Positions 50,137 through 58,854 of a DNA stretch of 64,000 nt are shown one piece after another. The notes beneath the pieces were generated by a model that searched no databases, was not told the DNA's origin, and saw only the letters and a list, made by a program, of their open reading frames with translations. The translations under genes were made by a program, and so were the position numbers. Source of the DNA: Podospora pseudocomata. Lineage: Eukaryota > Ascomycota > Sordariomycetes > Sordariales > Podosporaceae. The first letter of the stretch is position 1. The number at the start of each line of letters is the position of its first letter. Where the stretch lies: positions 2,418,001 to 2,482,000 of the forward strand of contig NC_085888.1 in assembly GCF_035222375.1 (NCBI RefSeq), written 5' to 3'.

Positions 50137-51963
50137 CTACTTGTACCTGGGTCCTCTCACACCTTCCAACCTTGTGGTGTAGCGTGTAGCACGCCGGCCA
50201 GTGTGTCGAAAGTATGGGTTCGATTCCCGTCGAGGTTCTGTGTCCAAGTTCATGGACACAGTCCGTGGACTTGGGTGCTTATCTTTTGCTTGCTTGGGTT
50301 TTGGCCGGTCTGGGTGCTGCCGGTGGAACTCTTTTTGCTTGTCTAGGCAGTTGAGATTTGCCTCTGGTTCCCACGAATTGTCTGTAGCCGGATACCCTAA
50401 CCAACTGACCAAATATTCCAATTGACCTCTGTTGAACCGTGAATCCAGTATCTCTTCCACATCGTACTCTTCTTCTTTGTCTTCCGCCACTTCCTGTGTA
50501 TTGGCTTTGCTTGCGTGTGGTGCGGGTTCCAGAAGTGAGATGTGAAAAGTGTGTGACCGTAGACGCATCGTACTGGGTAGCTCCAATTCGAATGCTGTCT
50601 CCGAGATCTTCCTCTCGACCTTGAACGGGCCCACTCTCCTGTGGTCCAGCTTCTTGCTAGGTCTCTTGGTGCGTAAATTGCGTGTGGAAAGGAATACTAT
50701 GTCCCCTCCCTTAAGGCGAGGTCCCTCGAGCCTTTTGGTGTTATAGTACTTCCGCATCCTTTCCCTCACAAACTCCAGTTCTTTCTTAAGCTTGCCGTGG
50801 AGCATGTGTAGCTCGTCTGCTTTGACCCCAGCCCTGGGTACCTCCACGTCTGGTCCCTGCCGTAGGTCTGCCTCATATCCAAAGTTTGCGAAGAACGGCG
50901 TGGCTTTGGTGGTCTCTGTTGGCGATGTGTTGTATGCCAACTGTGCCGTAGGCAACAGTTCAACCCAATTGTCCTGCTCGAAATTGATGTGATTCCGTAG
51001 GTACTGTTTCACTACCCCTAGCCTCGTCATCAACGCTCTCCAAAACTTCGATACGAACTTGGTGTCGCGGTCCGTGATAAACTCCTTTGGCCATGTGTGT
51101 GTTGCTGTGACATGCCGTAGTACCACATCCGCCAACTGCTCTGCCGACCAGGTCTCCTTGTAAGGCAAGAAGTATGCCCACTTCGTAAGCCTGTCGACCA
51201 CCGTCAATATACTGTCGTACTTGACGCCGGTTGCCGTGTCCTTTGACTCTGGTAATTTGGTGATGAAGTCCATCGTGACTGAACTCCATGGTCGTTCCGC
51301 TACTGGTAGTGGCTCCAGAAATCCGTAAGGCTTGTGCCTCGCAACCCTTGTTCTCTCGCACGTGTGGCATGACTGGATGGTTTCCTTGACGTCGTCCTTG
51401 ATCCTTGGCCAGTCAAAGTGCTGCTTGATCTTCTCCATGGTCTTCGCGATACCCATGTGTCCTCCGAGCTTCGATCCGTGAATTTCCATCACTAGTGTCG
51501 TCCTGCCACCTGGCTTCACGTACGCTCGATTCTTATACCACAGTCTTCCCTGACTGTCTTTTTGGATGCCTTGCGGCTCCAACTCTTCCTGCCAGTATTG
51601 CTCCGTGATATCGTCGCCCAACTTCCCTTGGTATTTGCTGGAAGTGGCTTGCTCACGATACACTGCGCAACACTCCATCCACGGCTGAAGTGGATGCTTG
51701 AGAGTGCCGTCTGTCGTCTCCCTAAGTAGTGGTGGTGACTCCCTGGGTGCATCCTTGTGGTGGTCGGCTCGCCGGCTAAGTGCGTCTGCCCTGGCGTTTT
51801 CCGAACCCTTTTTGTAGTTGATCTGGAGATTAAATTCCGAGAGAAACCTTGACCATCGCGTCTGCCGTGCGTTGAGGACCTTCGTAGTGGTGAAGTATCG
51901 CAGGTTCTTGTGATCCGTATAGACCTGTACTTCGTAGTTGGTGCCGCTGAGGTAGGCCTCCAC
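50137..51963 (-). pseudogene. Chromovirus pol, part 2: RNase H end, integrase, chromodomain
   Basis: Open frame continuing pol in a different register from part 1. It starts in the RNase H domain (YTDHKNLRYF, ARADALSRR), then carries an integrase with zinc-binding HHCC (GGHMGIAKT ... CHTCERTR) and two catalytic aspartates (TMDFITKLP, FITDRDTKF). The segment normally following, with the catalytic glutamate, is absent: sequence jumps at about 51002/51003 from GVVKQ to YLRNHINFEQDNW without changing frame. A GPY/F-like region (RRVGPFKVE) follows. The C-terminal chromodomain, EEEYDVEEILDSR ... YLVSWLGYPATDNSWEPE, would recognise methylated histone tails. A basic tail overlaps a tRNA-like sequence on the other strand. 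Without the glutamate, strand transfer should fail. Confidence 0.9.
50168..50238 (+). other. tRNA-like sequence opposite the pol C-terminus
   Basis: A 71-nt stretch that can form a 7-bp acceptor stem (AACCTTG/CGAGGTT), a D-like arm (GTGT/GCAC) and a 5-bp T-stem (ATGGG/CCCGT) around TTCGATT. The anticodon stem does not pair and T33 is absent, so it is not a functional tRNA. It may be a decayed tRNA or tRNA-derived fragment included in the end of pol, or chance. Confidence 0.35.
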
Positions 51964-53813
51964 TCCTCGAACGCTTCGATGATGGCGAGTAGCTCCTTAT
52001 CGTGGATTGGGTAGTTCTGGCGTGCCCCTTCTAGCTTCTTCGAAAAGAAGGCTACCGGGTGTAGCCTTCCGTCGTCATCTCGCTGTCCCAATTGTCCACC
52101 GATCGCATAGTCTGATGCATCAGCCTCGACCTCGAATGGTCGATTGGGGTCTGGCAATTTGAGCACCGGGTCCTTCAAAATAGCTTCCTTCAGCTCCTGG
52201 AAGGTCTGCTCTTCTTCCTGCCCCCACCGGAACTCCACGTCCTTCTTGGTCAAGTGGTTGAGTGGTCGTGCGATGCCTGCGTATCCCCGGATAAACATCC
52301 GATAGAAATTTGTAAACCCCAAGAATTCCCTGACGTGTGTCTGTGACTGCGGCGTAGGCCAGTCCTTGACTGCCGCAATTTTCCCAGGTTCCATACGAAC
52401 CTCACCTGGCGATATCAGATATCCCAGATATACTGTCTTCTGCACGTGGAACTCGCTCTTCTCCTTATTAACTGAGAGTCCGGCTCCGTGTAGCGCGTCG
52501 AGTATCTCTCGTACGTGTCGCTTGTGCTCCTCCAGAGTGCGTGAGTAGATGAGAACGTCGTCGAGATAGCACACTGCTGTCTTGTCGAGGTACTTCCGGA
52601 TCGTATGGTCGACGAGAGATTGGAACATCGCGGGCGCATTGGTCAACCCGAATGGCATCACGAGATACTCGAAATGACCATAGGGTGTGCGAAACGCTGT
52701 CTTCCATTCATCCCCTTCGTTGATCCGTATATGGGCGTACCCGACAGGCATATCCAAGCGTTTGAAGTATCGCGCCCCAGCTAGTTGACTCCGTAACCTG
52801 GATATCAATGGTAGCGGGTAGCTGTTTTTCACCGTCTCGTTATTCAGCTGGCGGTAGTCCACACACAGTCGCAAGCCACCGTCCTTCTTCGGCACGAAGA
52901 ATACGGGGTATCCTGCTGGCGATGTGTACTCCCTGATATGTCCTCTCTTCAAATTCTCGTCCAAGTACTTCCGTAGCTCCTCACTCTGCTTGTCGTTGGT
53001 GTGATAGACCTTAAATAGCCGTAGCTTGGCTTCTTCTTTTAACTTGATCTCGTGATCCCACGGTCCTCGCTCTGGAAGTCCCTCCAAATGCTTGGCCGTG
53101 AAGGCTGGGTGTCCTCGATATTCCACCGGTACTGCCTTTTTTTCGCCTTTCTCCACGTTATTGTAATAGGCATACTTGTTGACCTCCGATATCTCCACCA
53201 ACGTCGTTACCCCTACTTCTTCGATCTTGCCGCCTGTGTCGATGGAGTACACCATTACTTCTTGGGCTCCTTGCGGTGGTGCCGTGGAGGGTGCTTGTCC
53301 CGCACTCTGCTCCATGCGTGCTCCTGATCTCCCATCGTTGGCTGGATACTTCCAAGGTTCTCTTGGTCGTAGGTGGCCACCATCCCTCCAATCGATGTCT
53401 GGGTTGTAGTCTTCATGCCATGGTTGCCCTAGGATCATATCCTTCGAGGATCTCATATCCACAATGTCGAATATAACTGAAGTTGTTTTTCCTTCGACTG
53501 TGATGTCCAGACGTAGTGTTTCTCTGTAGACCTTTTGCGTCGGAAATGGTCCTTGTATGACGATCCATTCCTTCTTTTTCTTCCATGGTATTTTGGCCTG
53601 GTGCACGAACTGTGGCGAAATTAAGTTCGTCTCCGCACCTCCGTCTACCAGTGCCACCGCCTGGATATCCTTCCAGTGCGCTGTGACCCAGAGGCGTTTG
53701 TCTTTCTTGCCTCCTCTCTGTACGGCAGCGACCTCGCTGATGAGTATCGGGTCGTTGTCCCACACCTTCGCCTTGCGCCGATGCTTCCGAAAATGCCGTT
53801 CGTGGTCCGTTAG
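51958..53813 (-). pseudogene. Chromovirus pol, part 1: protease, reverse transcriptase, RNase H
   Basis: The frame is entered by a -1 change relative to the gag frame near 53812 and is open to about 51958. The protease has DGGAETNLIS (Asp-Gly-Gly where DSG/DTG is usual). Reverse transcriptase blocks: GGLRLCVDYRQLN, KTAFRTPYGHFEYLVMPFGL, the catalytic CYLDDVLIYS, and the connection LGFTNFYRMFI. RNase H starts with EVEADASDYAIGG and DKELLAIIEAFEEW. At about 51955-51965 one base appears to be missing, because the protein continues coherently only in another frame (part 2). The frame beyond that point (to 51516) is out of register. Confidence 0.9.
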
Positions 53814-54190
53814 AGGTTGCCGGCCCCCGCGAAGGGCCGCGAGTCGTTTCCCAAGCGGTTGTGTCGTTCAAGAGCGTCCTCCTGCTCCGGGGTGTCCAGC
53901 AACACGAAGTCTTTCAACCATCTCCGCCTGGCTTCCTCCCATCTTCCGTCTCTTACTTTCCTAGCATTTTGTCGAGCATGCCATTGGTAGTACTTCCGCT
54001 GCTTGGCCGATGCCTTAGGCTCGGTGGCCTGGTGGTATTGCCTAACCTTCTGCCGCAAATGCGGCGCGCAGTCTGGGCTTGAGCACCACCACAGTGCCAT
54101 CCCTAGCCCCGAGACTTCGCTATCCAGCGTGTACCTCTCGTCTGTGTAACCGAAGCAGCATCCTGCTTCTCTCGGCGTAAACTGGATTAC
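53810..54190 (-). pseudogene. gag tail/linker after the gag stop
   Basis: Same frame as gag, separated from it by the TAG at 54193-54191. It remains open to 53810 and contains LWWCSSPDCAPHLRQK, with the same CX4CX2H pattern as one found just before the gag stop, and a basic, helical RWEEARRRWLKDF region. Either the stop is read through or it is a mutation splitting a longer gag. The next step into pol needs a -1 shift. Confidence 0.6.
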
Positions 54191-55867
54191 CTAGAATCCA
54201 TTCCCCAGTTGAACTGCGTTCCCTGCCTTCCACAACAGGTAGTCGTCCAACTCTTCATTGGCTTTTTCCCATCTTGCCATCATCTTCCTGACTGACTGTG
54301 GCTTGCCTTCCTTGCCCACCTTGCGTACCGGCCAGTGGCCGTGTAGCGACTTGCTCTGGTGGTGCTCCACACATCCGTGTGTAATACACTGGAACCAAGG
54401 TGCTCTCCTGTGCTCCGGATGCCTGGGATGAAGTTGTGCCGTGTCTCCTTCACAGGGCGTATACAGTGTGAGTGTGAGTGTATCCCCTGGCAACTTCGCG
54501 ATCCCGATGCTGGCGACCTTCTTATCCTTCCAGTATTCTTCCCAGCTCTTATACTCGAGCTTCTTAGGCCATGCTTGCATGACGGCGATCCTGTGCTTGC
54601 CGTATTGCTTCCCTGGCATCGTCCACCGGGTAGGTCCCTCCCATTGCGTGGGGTTGTCGTCCTTGGCGACCTCCGTGGCGATTTCCGCAGTGACTCGTGC
54701 TGCTTGCTTCAGCAATGCCTGTACCTGAAGATCTCCTTCTTCGTGCTCCGCCTTCAGCCTTTCCACTGCTTCCCGCAGCTCCTGGAACTCTGCTTCCTCT
54801 TGTTTGGCGTGCCAGTAGGAGTCTTCCTCGAAGCTTACCGCTTCCTCTTGCTGGTACCCGATGGCTGCGACCTCCACAACCCTCGGTCCCTTCGATGTGG
54901 TGGCTGCCGCGATTTCCTTCTTCCACCCGAGTTGCTTGGGTGCCCTGCAGTCCTTCTTGAAGTGTCCTGCCTTGCCGCAGTTGAAACACTTGAGGTTGTC
55001 TCTGCCCTGGCCCCGTCCTTGCGGCTTTTGTCGCTGGATAGCATCGACCTCCATGGGTCCTGCGTGAGTGGTCCCTGAGACGTGAGTCCCATAAGGCCGT
55101 CTCTTCTTCTTGTCGTTCGGGCGGTACGGCCCTTGCATGCGTGTACCCTTGCGCTCTCTACGGCGCTGGTACTGTCGATCGTCGATACGGACTGCCATTG
55201 CGATATACTCGTCGATAGTCTCCGGTCGCTCCATTCGATACAGTTCGTCCTTGACTTCTTCCTTGAGCCCGTTGTAGAACGACTGCATCAACCCTTCGTC
55301 GTTGATCGCGCTGCGGAGCGCGTCCGTCCTGAACACCGCAGCGTAGTCGGCAGCAGATCGAGTCTGCTTAAGGTTGGCCAGTCGCTCCTGGGCACGCCTG
55401 CCTTCGTCGTACTCTCCAAACACCTCCTTGATCTTTTTCTCAAAGCCTTTGTACGACTTGAAACACGTTTGGGTAATATCCTCCCTCTCATCATGAGTAT
55501 TATCGAAGTAGTCTCCCAAGATCGGCTCGAACCATGTGAGTGCTGTGTCCTTGAGCCTGGACGCTGCGTACACAACCTTGGATTCCTCATCCGGGAAACG
55601 AGAAGGGTAGTACCGAAAGTAAGCCTTAAGTTGGATCAGAAATCCCCCCAGCTCTCCTTTTGCACCTCCATACCGGTCGGGTGCCTCGAGCCTGGCACGC
55701 TCTCCCTCCTTGCGTAAGGTACCAATCTCCTGGTGGAGCATGGCGTTCTCCTGCGTGAGGGTATCGTGGGAAAGGCGTGACTTATCCTCAAGCTCTTGGA
55801 TACGAGCGGGAAGCTGGTCGATGGTGGGTTGGGTCGAGATCCCCTGAGTACTGACGTTTCCGGCCAT
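54191..55867 (-). CDS. Chromovirus gag (capsid/nucleocapsid)
   Basis: 558-codon frame beginning 57 bp downstream of the 5' LTR. It encodes an N-terminal coiled coil (LPARIQELEDKSRLSHDTL), a retrotransposon gag capsid domain (about 75-230, including DTALTWFEPIL and RSAADYAAVF), a basic linker, and a zinc knuckle CFNCGKAGHFKKDC at about residues 293-306. There follows an extended C-terminal region with a second coiled coil and a WFQCITHGCVEHH motif. Function: particle assembly and RNA packaging. The frame itself is intact, but the element around it is defective. Length is typical for fungal chromoviruses with a long gag tail. Confidence 0.88.
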   Translation of the reverse strand: MAGNVSTQGISTQPTIDQLPARIQELEDKSRLSHDTLTQENAMLHQEIGTLRKEGERARLEAPDRYGGAKGELGGFLIQLKAYFRYYPSRFPDEESKVVYAASRLKDTALTWFEPILGDYFDNTHDEREDITQTCFKSYKGFEKKIKEVFGEYDEGRRAQERLANLKQTRSAADYAAVFRTDALRSAINDEGLMQSFYNGLKEEVKDELYRMERPETIDEYIAMAVRIDDRQYQRRRERKGTRMQGPYRPNDKKKRRPYGTHVSGTTHAGPMEVDAIQRQKPQGRGQGRDNLKCFNCGKAGHFKKDCRAPKQLGWKKEIAAATTSKGPRVVEVAAIGYQQEEAVSFEEDSYWHAKQEEAEFQELREAVERLKAEHEEGDLQVQALLKQAARVTAEIATEVAKDDNPTQWEGPTRWTMPGKQYGKHRIAVMQAWPKKLEYKSWEEYWKDKKVASIGIAKLPGDTLTLTLYTPCEGDTAQLHPRHPEHRRAPWFQCITHGCVEHHQSKSLHGHWPVRKVGKEGKPQSVRKMMARWEKANEELDDYLLWKAGNAVQLGNGF

Positions 55868-55912
55868 GGCGTTATCTTGACACCTTCAACTTATCCGTGA
55901 CAGAGTTGAAGT

Positions 55913-55924
55913 GAATATGCAACG
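55913..55924 (-). other. Primer-binding site, candidate self-priming
   Basis: Directly abuts the 5' LTR. On the minus strand it reads CGTTGCATATTC and lacks the TGG that starts tRNA-primed sites. It can pair with AGTATGCAAT at 56069-56060 in the LTR, which lies about 36-43 nt downstream of the minus-strand TATA box (56105-56112) and so near the expected mRNA 5' end: about 10 bp including two G-U pairs. That matches the self-priming mechanism described for the Tf1/sushi group. Confidence 0.5.
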
Positions 55925-56267
55925 TGTGACGAACCCCTGTACAGAACCTCTGAAAGGGATACTGGTTGAAGGTAACTTCTGACAATTGGTTCGGTGCGGC
56001 TAAACAGCGCACAACAAGATGTCTCAATGTAAACACAAGATACCGTGAATACAATCTGAATTGCATACTGCAGAACTGTCTATCTACACCAGCCAGTTCC
56101 TCCGTATATATAGACCTCCCCTGAGTCGTGCTCAGTCTGATCAGTACCCTGATCACACTGATCGCTCTGCTCAGTCTGATCAGTGTCCTGATCACACTGA
56201 TCAGTCTTCCTGTACTGTGATTGGCTCTCCTAGGTGTTTCTGTGCTAATGATTGGTCTGTGGTGCGC
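55925..56267 (-). repeat. 5' LTR of the chromovirus (outer end truncated)
   Basis: Over 300 bp nearly identical to the 3' LTR. Similarity stops at GTGGTGCGC (56267): the first about 31 bp of the LTR, present in the left copy, are replaced by an unrelated CACTCAACC-rich stretch. It holds a 38-bp tandem duplication of the TGATCA cluster (56131-56205). Confidence 0.88.
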
Positions 56268-56543
56268 ATCACTACACTTAACCCTACCCCACACTCAACC
56301 TTCAACCCCGAACCCCACTCAACCTACGCACACACAACTTCACCTTACATATAGGGCTCGGCTAGGAGCAGGCATTATTTTTCCTGAAGACAGGCACGCT
56401 AACTAGATATAGCAAGCTTTCTTGCAAAAGCCCTTGAATATCAAATCAACCAAAAATACTGTAAAAACTAGCCTCAGAAATGCAAGCTTACTCAAACCAT
56501 AATTTTAAAAACAAGGCATCTACTAATAACTTTTGTACCATAA
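56268..56543. other. Spacer between truncated LTR and solo LTR
   Basis: Starts with C-rich, CTCAACC-type low-complexity DNA (56270-56350) and turns AT-rich. No gene. Confidence 0.4.
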
Positions 56544-56890
56544 TGTCACAACCCTGGTATATGGACGGGACTAACGATTGGTTGTGGAACTACAGGAGCA
56601 GGGACCAGTCGGGGAAACACCCAGGAGAGCCAATCACAGTGCAGGAAGAATGATCAGTGTGATCAGGGTACTGATCAGACTGAGCACGGCTCAGGGGAGG
56701 TCTATATATACGGAGGAACTAGCTGGTGTAGATAGACAGTTCCGCAGTATGCAATTCAGATTGTATTCACGGTATCTTGTGTTTACATTGAGACATCTTG
56801 TTGTGCGCTGTTTAGCCGCACCGAACCAATTGTCAGAAGTTACCTTCAACCAGTATCCCTTTCAGAGGTTCTGTACAGGGGTTCGCCACA
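56544..56890 (+). repeat. Solo LTR of a related element, inverted
   Basis: TGTCACAAC...TTCGCCACA, 347 bp, in the opposite orientation to the full element's LTRs. From AGGAGAGCC onwards it is closely similar to them; the first about 85 bp are diverged. It is flanked by CATAA and TATAA, a 5-bp target-site duplication with one C/T transition. No internal region remains, so it was probably left by LTR-LTR recombination. Confidence 0.8.
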
Positions 56891-56942
56891 TATAACCCTT
56901 ATACTACCAACCTTACTACCATCTTCATCTCATTACAACCTT

Positions 56943-56997
56943 CACCACAACCCTCACCACAACCCTCACCACAACCCTCACCACAACCCTCACCACA
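56943..56997. repeat. 12-bp minisatellite
   Basis: Unit ACCCTCACCACA repeated about 4.5 times, directly after the solo LTR and upstream of tRNA-His. Confidence 0.8.
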
Positions 56998-57281
56998 ACT
57001 CTTACCATAAGCTACCTACTTTAAAGCGCATAAGTAAATAATAAAATATAAAGAGATGTGGAAAAAGATAGATTGCATGATACACACCTGTTTTTATCTA
57101 CGTTTTGCGGCTATAGTAATGCTTAAAGACTTTTGTGAGAGTTTAAAGGTCATTTGTGGAGCCTTATTCCCAGATGTGGCTAGCTGCCTATCTTCAGGGA
57201 AAAAAATGCGCCTGTCCCTAGCCGGACCCTTACATATTCCCATCTTCCACTATCCCCACCATCAACCAGTAATACCTCACC

Positions 57282-57379
57282 GGGTGACTAGTCTAGTGGT
57301 CAGGACGCTTCGTTGTGGTTGTTTGCAAGAACATCACATACGATCCGAAGAAACCCCGGTTCGATTCCGGGGTCGCCCA
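57282..57379 (+). tRNA. tRNA-His (GTG) with intron
   Basis: Acceptor stem GGGTGAC/GTCGCCC pairs over 7 bp with one G-U. The D-arm includes TAGTCTAGTGG, the anticodon stem is CTTCG/CGAAG, and the anticodon GTG is at 57315-57317 after T33. The T-stem is CCCGG/CCGGG around TTCGATT, with discriminator A. A 26-nt intron (57319-57344) sits between positions 37 and 38, the canonical site. A and B boxes are intact, so it should be a functional pol III gene decoding CAC and, by wobble, CAT. The 3' CCA is not encoded, as normal in eukaryotes. Confidence 0.93.
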
Positions 57380-57416
57380 ATATCTTTTGGCAATTCTGCC
57401 TCACATCAGCCCTTTT

Positions 57417-57427
57417 TTTCTTTTTTT
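57417..57427 (+). terminator. T-run, probable pol III terminator of tRNA-His
   Basis: T-rich runs at 57412-57430, about 35-50 nt after the tRNA 3' end, are the first strong oligo-T tracts downstream, apart from a TTTT at 57384-57387 that may already terminate. Confidence 0.45.
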
Positions 57428-57430
57428 TTT

Positions 57431-58854
57431 CTCTCTCTCTCTCTCCATTTTTGTTTTCACATCAGTGAAAAACTTTCACTTTTGCGTTCAGCAATGCCAT
57501 AAACCTGGACTGACCGGGAAGAGGGAGGTGATGCATCACTCTTACCTACTCCATAGCCAAGAAGCAGGAGGAAGCTGAAAGAGCATCGAATGGGAAGCCC
57601 AAGGGCTTTGGAGAACAAGATGATCAATCCTACCTTCCTATGCTGTCCTCTATCGATGGCTAGAACCAAGGCATGCTGGATGGACAAAACGGCAGACTTC
57701 ATGGTGAATCACTTTATTGTGGAAAAGACTTTTCCAACTACCGCAACTAGATGACACTTGTAAGGGGCAACCCATTTTCCCAACCGCCGAAGACGGGTAT
57801 CACGAAATGCAGTGAACTACCTATTTTGGGATGGCGAAACACGACGGTTAATACTGAACGTTGGTTGACCTCGGGCCTGTCTCTAGACTATGATGGCATA
57901 GCTTGAATCTAAAGGGATGCCTACCTCAGTTGGAAAGATTCAAGACAACGCGGCGCAACCTCCAACACATCACACAAAGCACTCAGACGATCCAAACATA
58001 CAGTAATCCCTTTAATTCCTTGTCATAATCCTAGCATACAGTTATACACATGCCCAAAGCATAATATATAGATAGTAAGTTGCGGAACCCATCTTCGACG
58101 AGACCTCCTTTTTCCAAGCCGCGCAACCACCGCAGCCCCCAAAAGTTTTTCTCGTCTCCTCGCTGTCAACCCATCATCAATCGACAGCATCATCTGGCTT
58201 CCGTACTATTCCGTCATCGTCCTATCCCTCTGCCTTTTTGTTTTGTCCGCTCAACAACAATGGGCAAGCTCATTCCCAATACATCCAACAACCGGCAAGC
58301 CAAGCCCAATGGGCAGAGCAAAAGGCCTGCCATAGTAATCCCGTCATCTGGTCTAATGCGCCCCTCTCCCCTTCCCGTGATAATGATTGTCCCCTTTTCT
58401 GTCCCGTCAACTGCTGGACACGAACCGCGCGAACCGATCAAACCAAATTGACCAGTTGGATAACAAAAAACGAAAAAAAGGGGGGACAGCCAACCAACCC
58501 AAACACCAACTACAGATAAGTCAAACATCACAAGCCAAAAAAATTCCACATAACACCCGCTCACTCCTTCCCACCCTGGCTTGCTATACCCCCCCCATCC
58601 CCTCTTGAAAGATATGCTCGTAACGTTATTGTTGCCTCCTACCAATGGTGTCTCTTGCGGATGAGACAGACAGCGCGCCCCATGCAAATGCTAGAGTCGT
58701 CGATCACAAGCCCGTCGAAAGAAAGGAGATAAGAGAAACCCAACCCAAAACCCATAAAGAAAGGCCCAAGATGTGCCATATGCGAAGAAGAGGATCGAGA
58801 CAGAAATGGGTATCACGCGGAGGAGCGCGGAACGAAATGGGAGTGTGAACCAAA
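57431..58854. other. Intergenic between tRNA-His and Dbf4 gene
   Basis: A CT dinucleotide run at 57431-57444, then unremarkable sequence; the right end is the Dbf4 3' UTR. Short frames only. Confidence 0.4.

Larger units (their letters stand above)
49070..56267 (-). mobile_element. Ty3/gypsy chromovirus LTR retrotransposon, decayed, with extra antisense gene
   Basis: A 7.2-kb element in minus orientation: 5' LTR 55925-56267 (outer end lost), PBS 55913-55924, gag 55867-54191, pol about 53813-50137 (protease, reverse transcriptase, RNase H, integrase, C-terminal chromodomain), plus-strand ORF 49619-50125, PPT 49411-49423 and 3' LTR 49070-49405. The chromodomain and the non-tRNA PBS place it near the Tf1/sushi-type chromoviruses. 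Damage: gag stop and a frame change before pol, a 1-nt frameshift in RNase H, an integrase deletion, and a nonsense codon in the antisense ORF. The LTRs differ by several substitutions and a 38-bp tandem duplication, so the insertion is not recent. No target-site duplication can be matched because the right end is truncated. It looks incapable of autonomous movement. Confidence 0.93.

Noticed and set aside
54359-55078. 239-codon plus-strand frame across gag
   Set aside because: Cys/Leu-rich antisense shadow of gag. The 49619-50125 plus-strand ORF is different because no sense coding lies opposite it.
55082-55717. 211-codon plus-strand frame across gag
   Set aside because: Antisense shadow of the capsid region.
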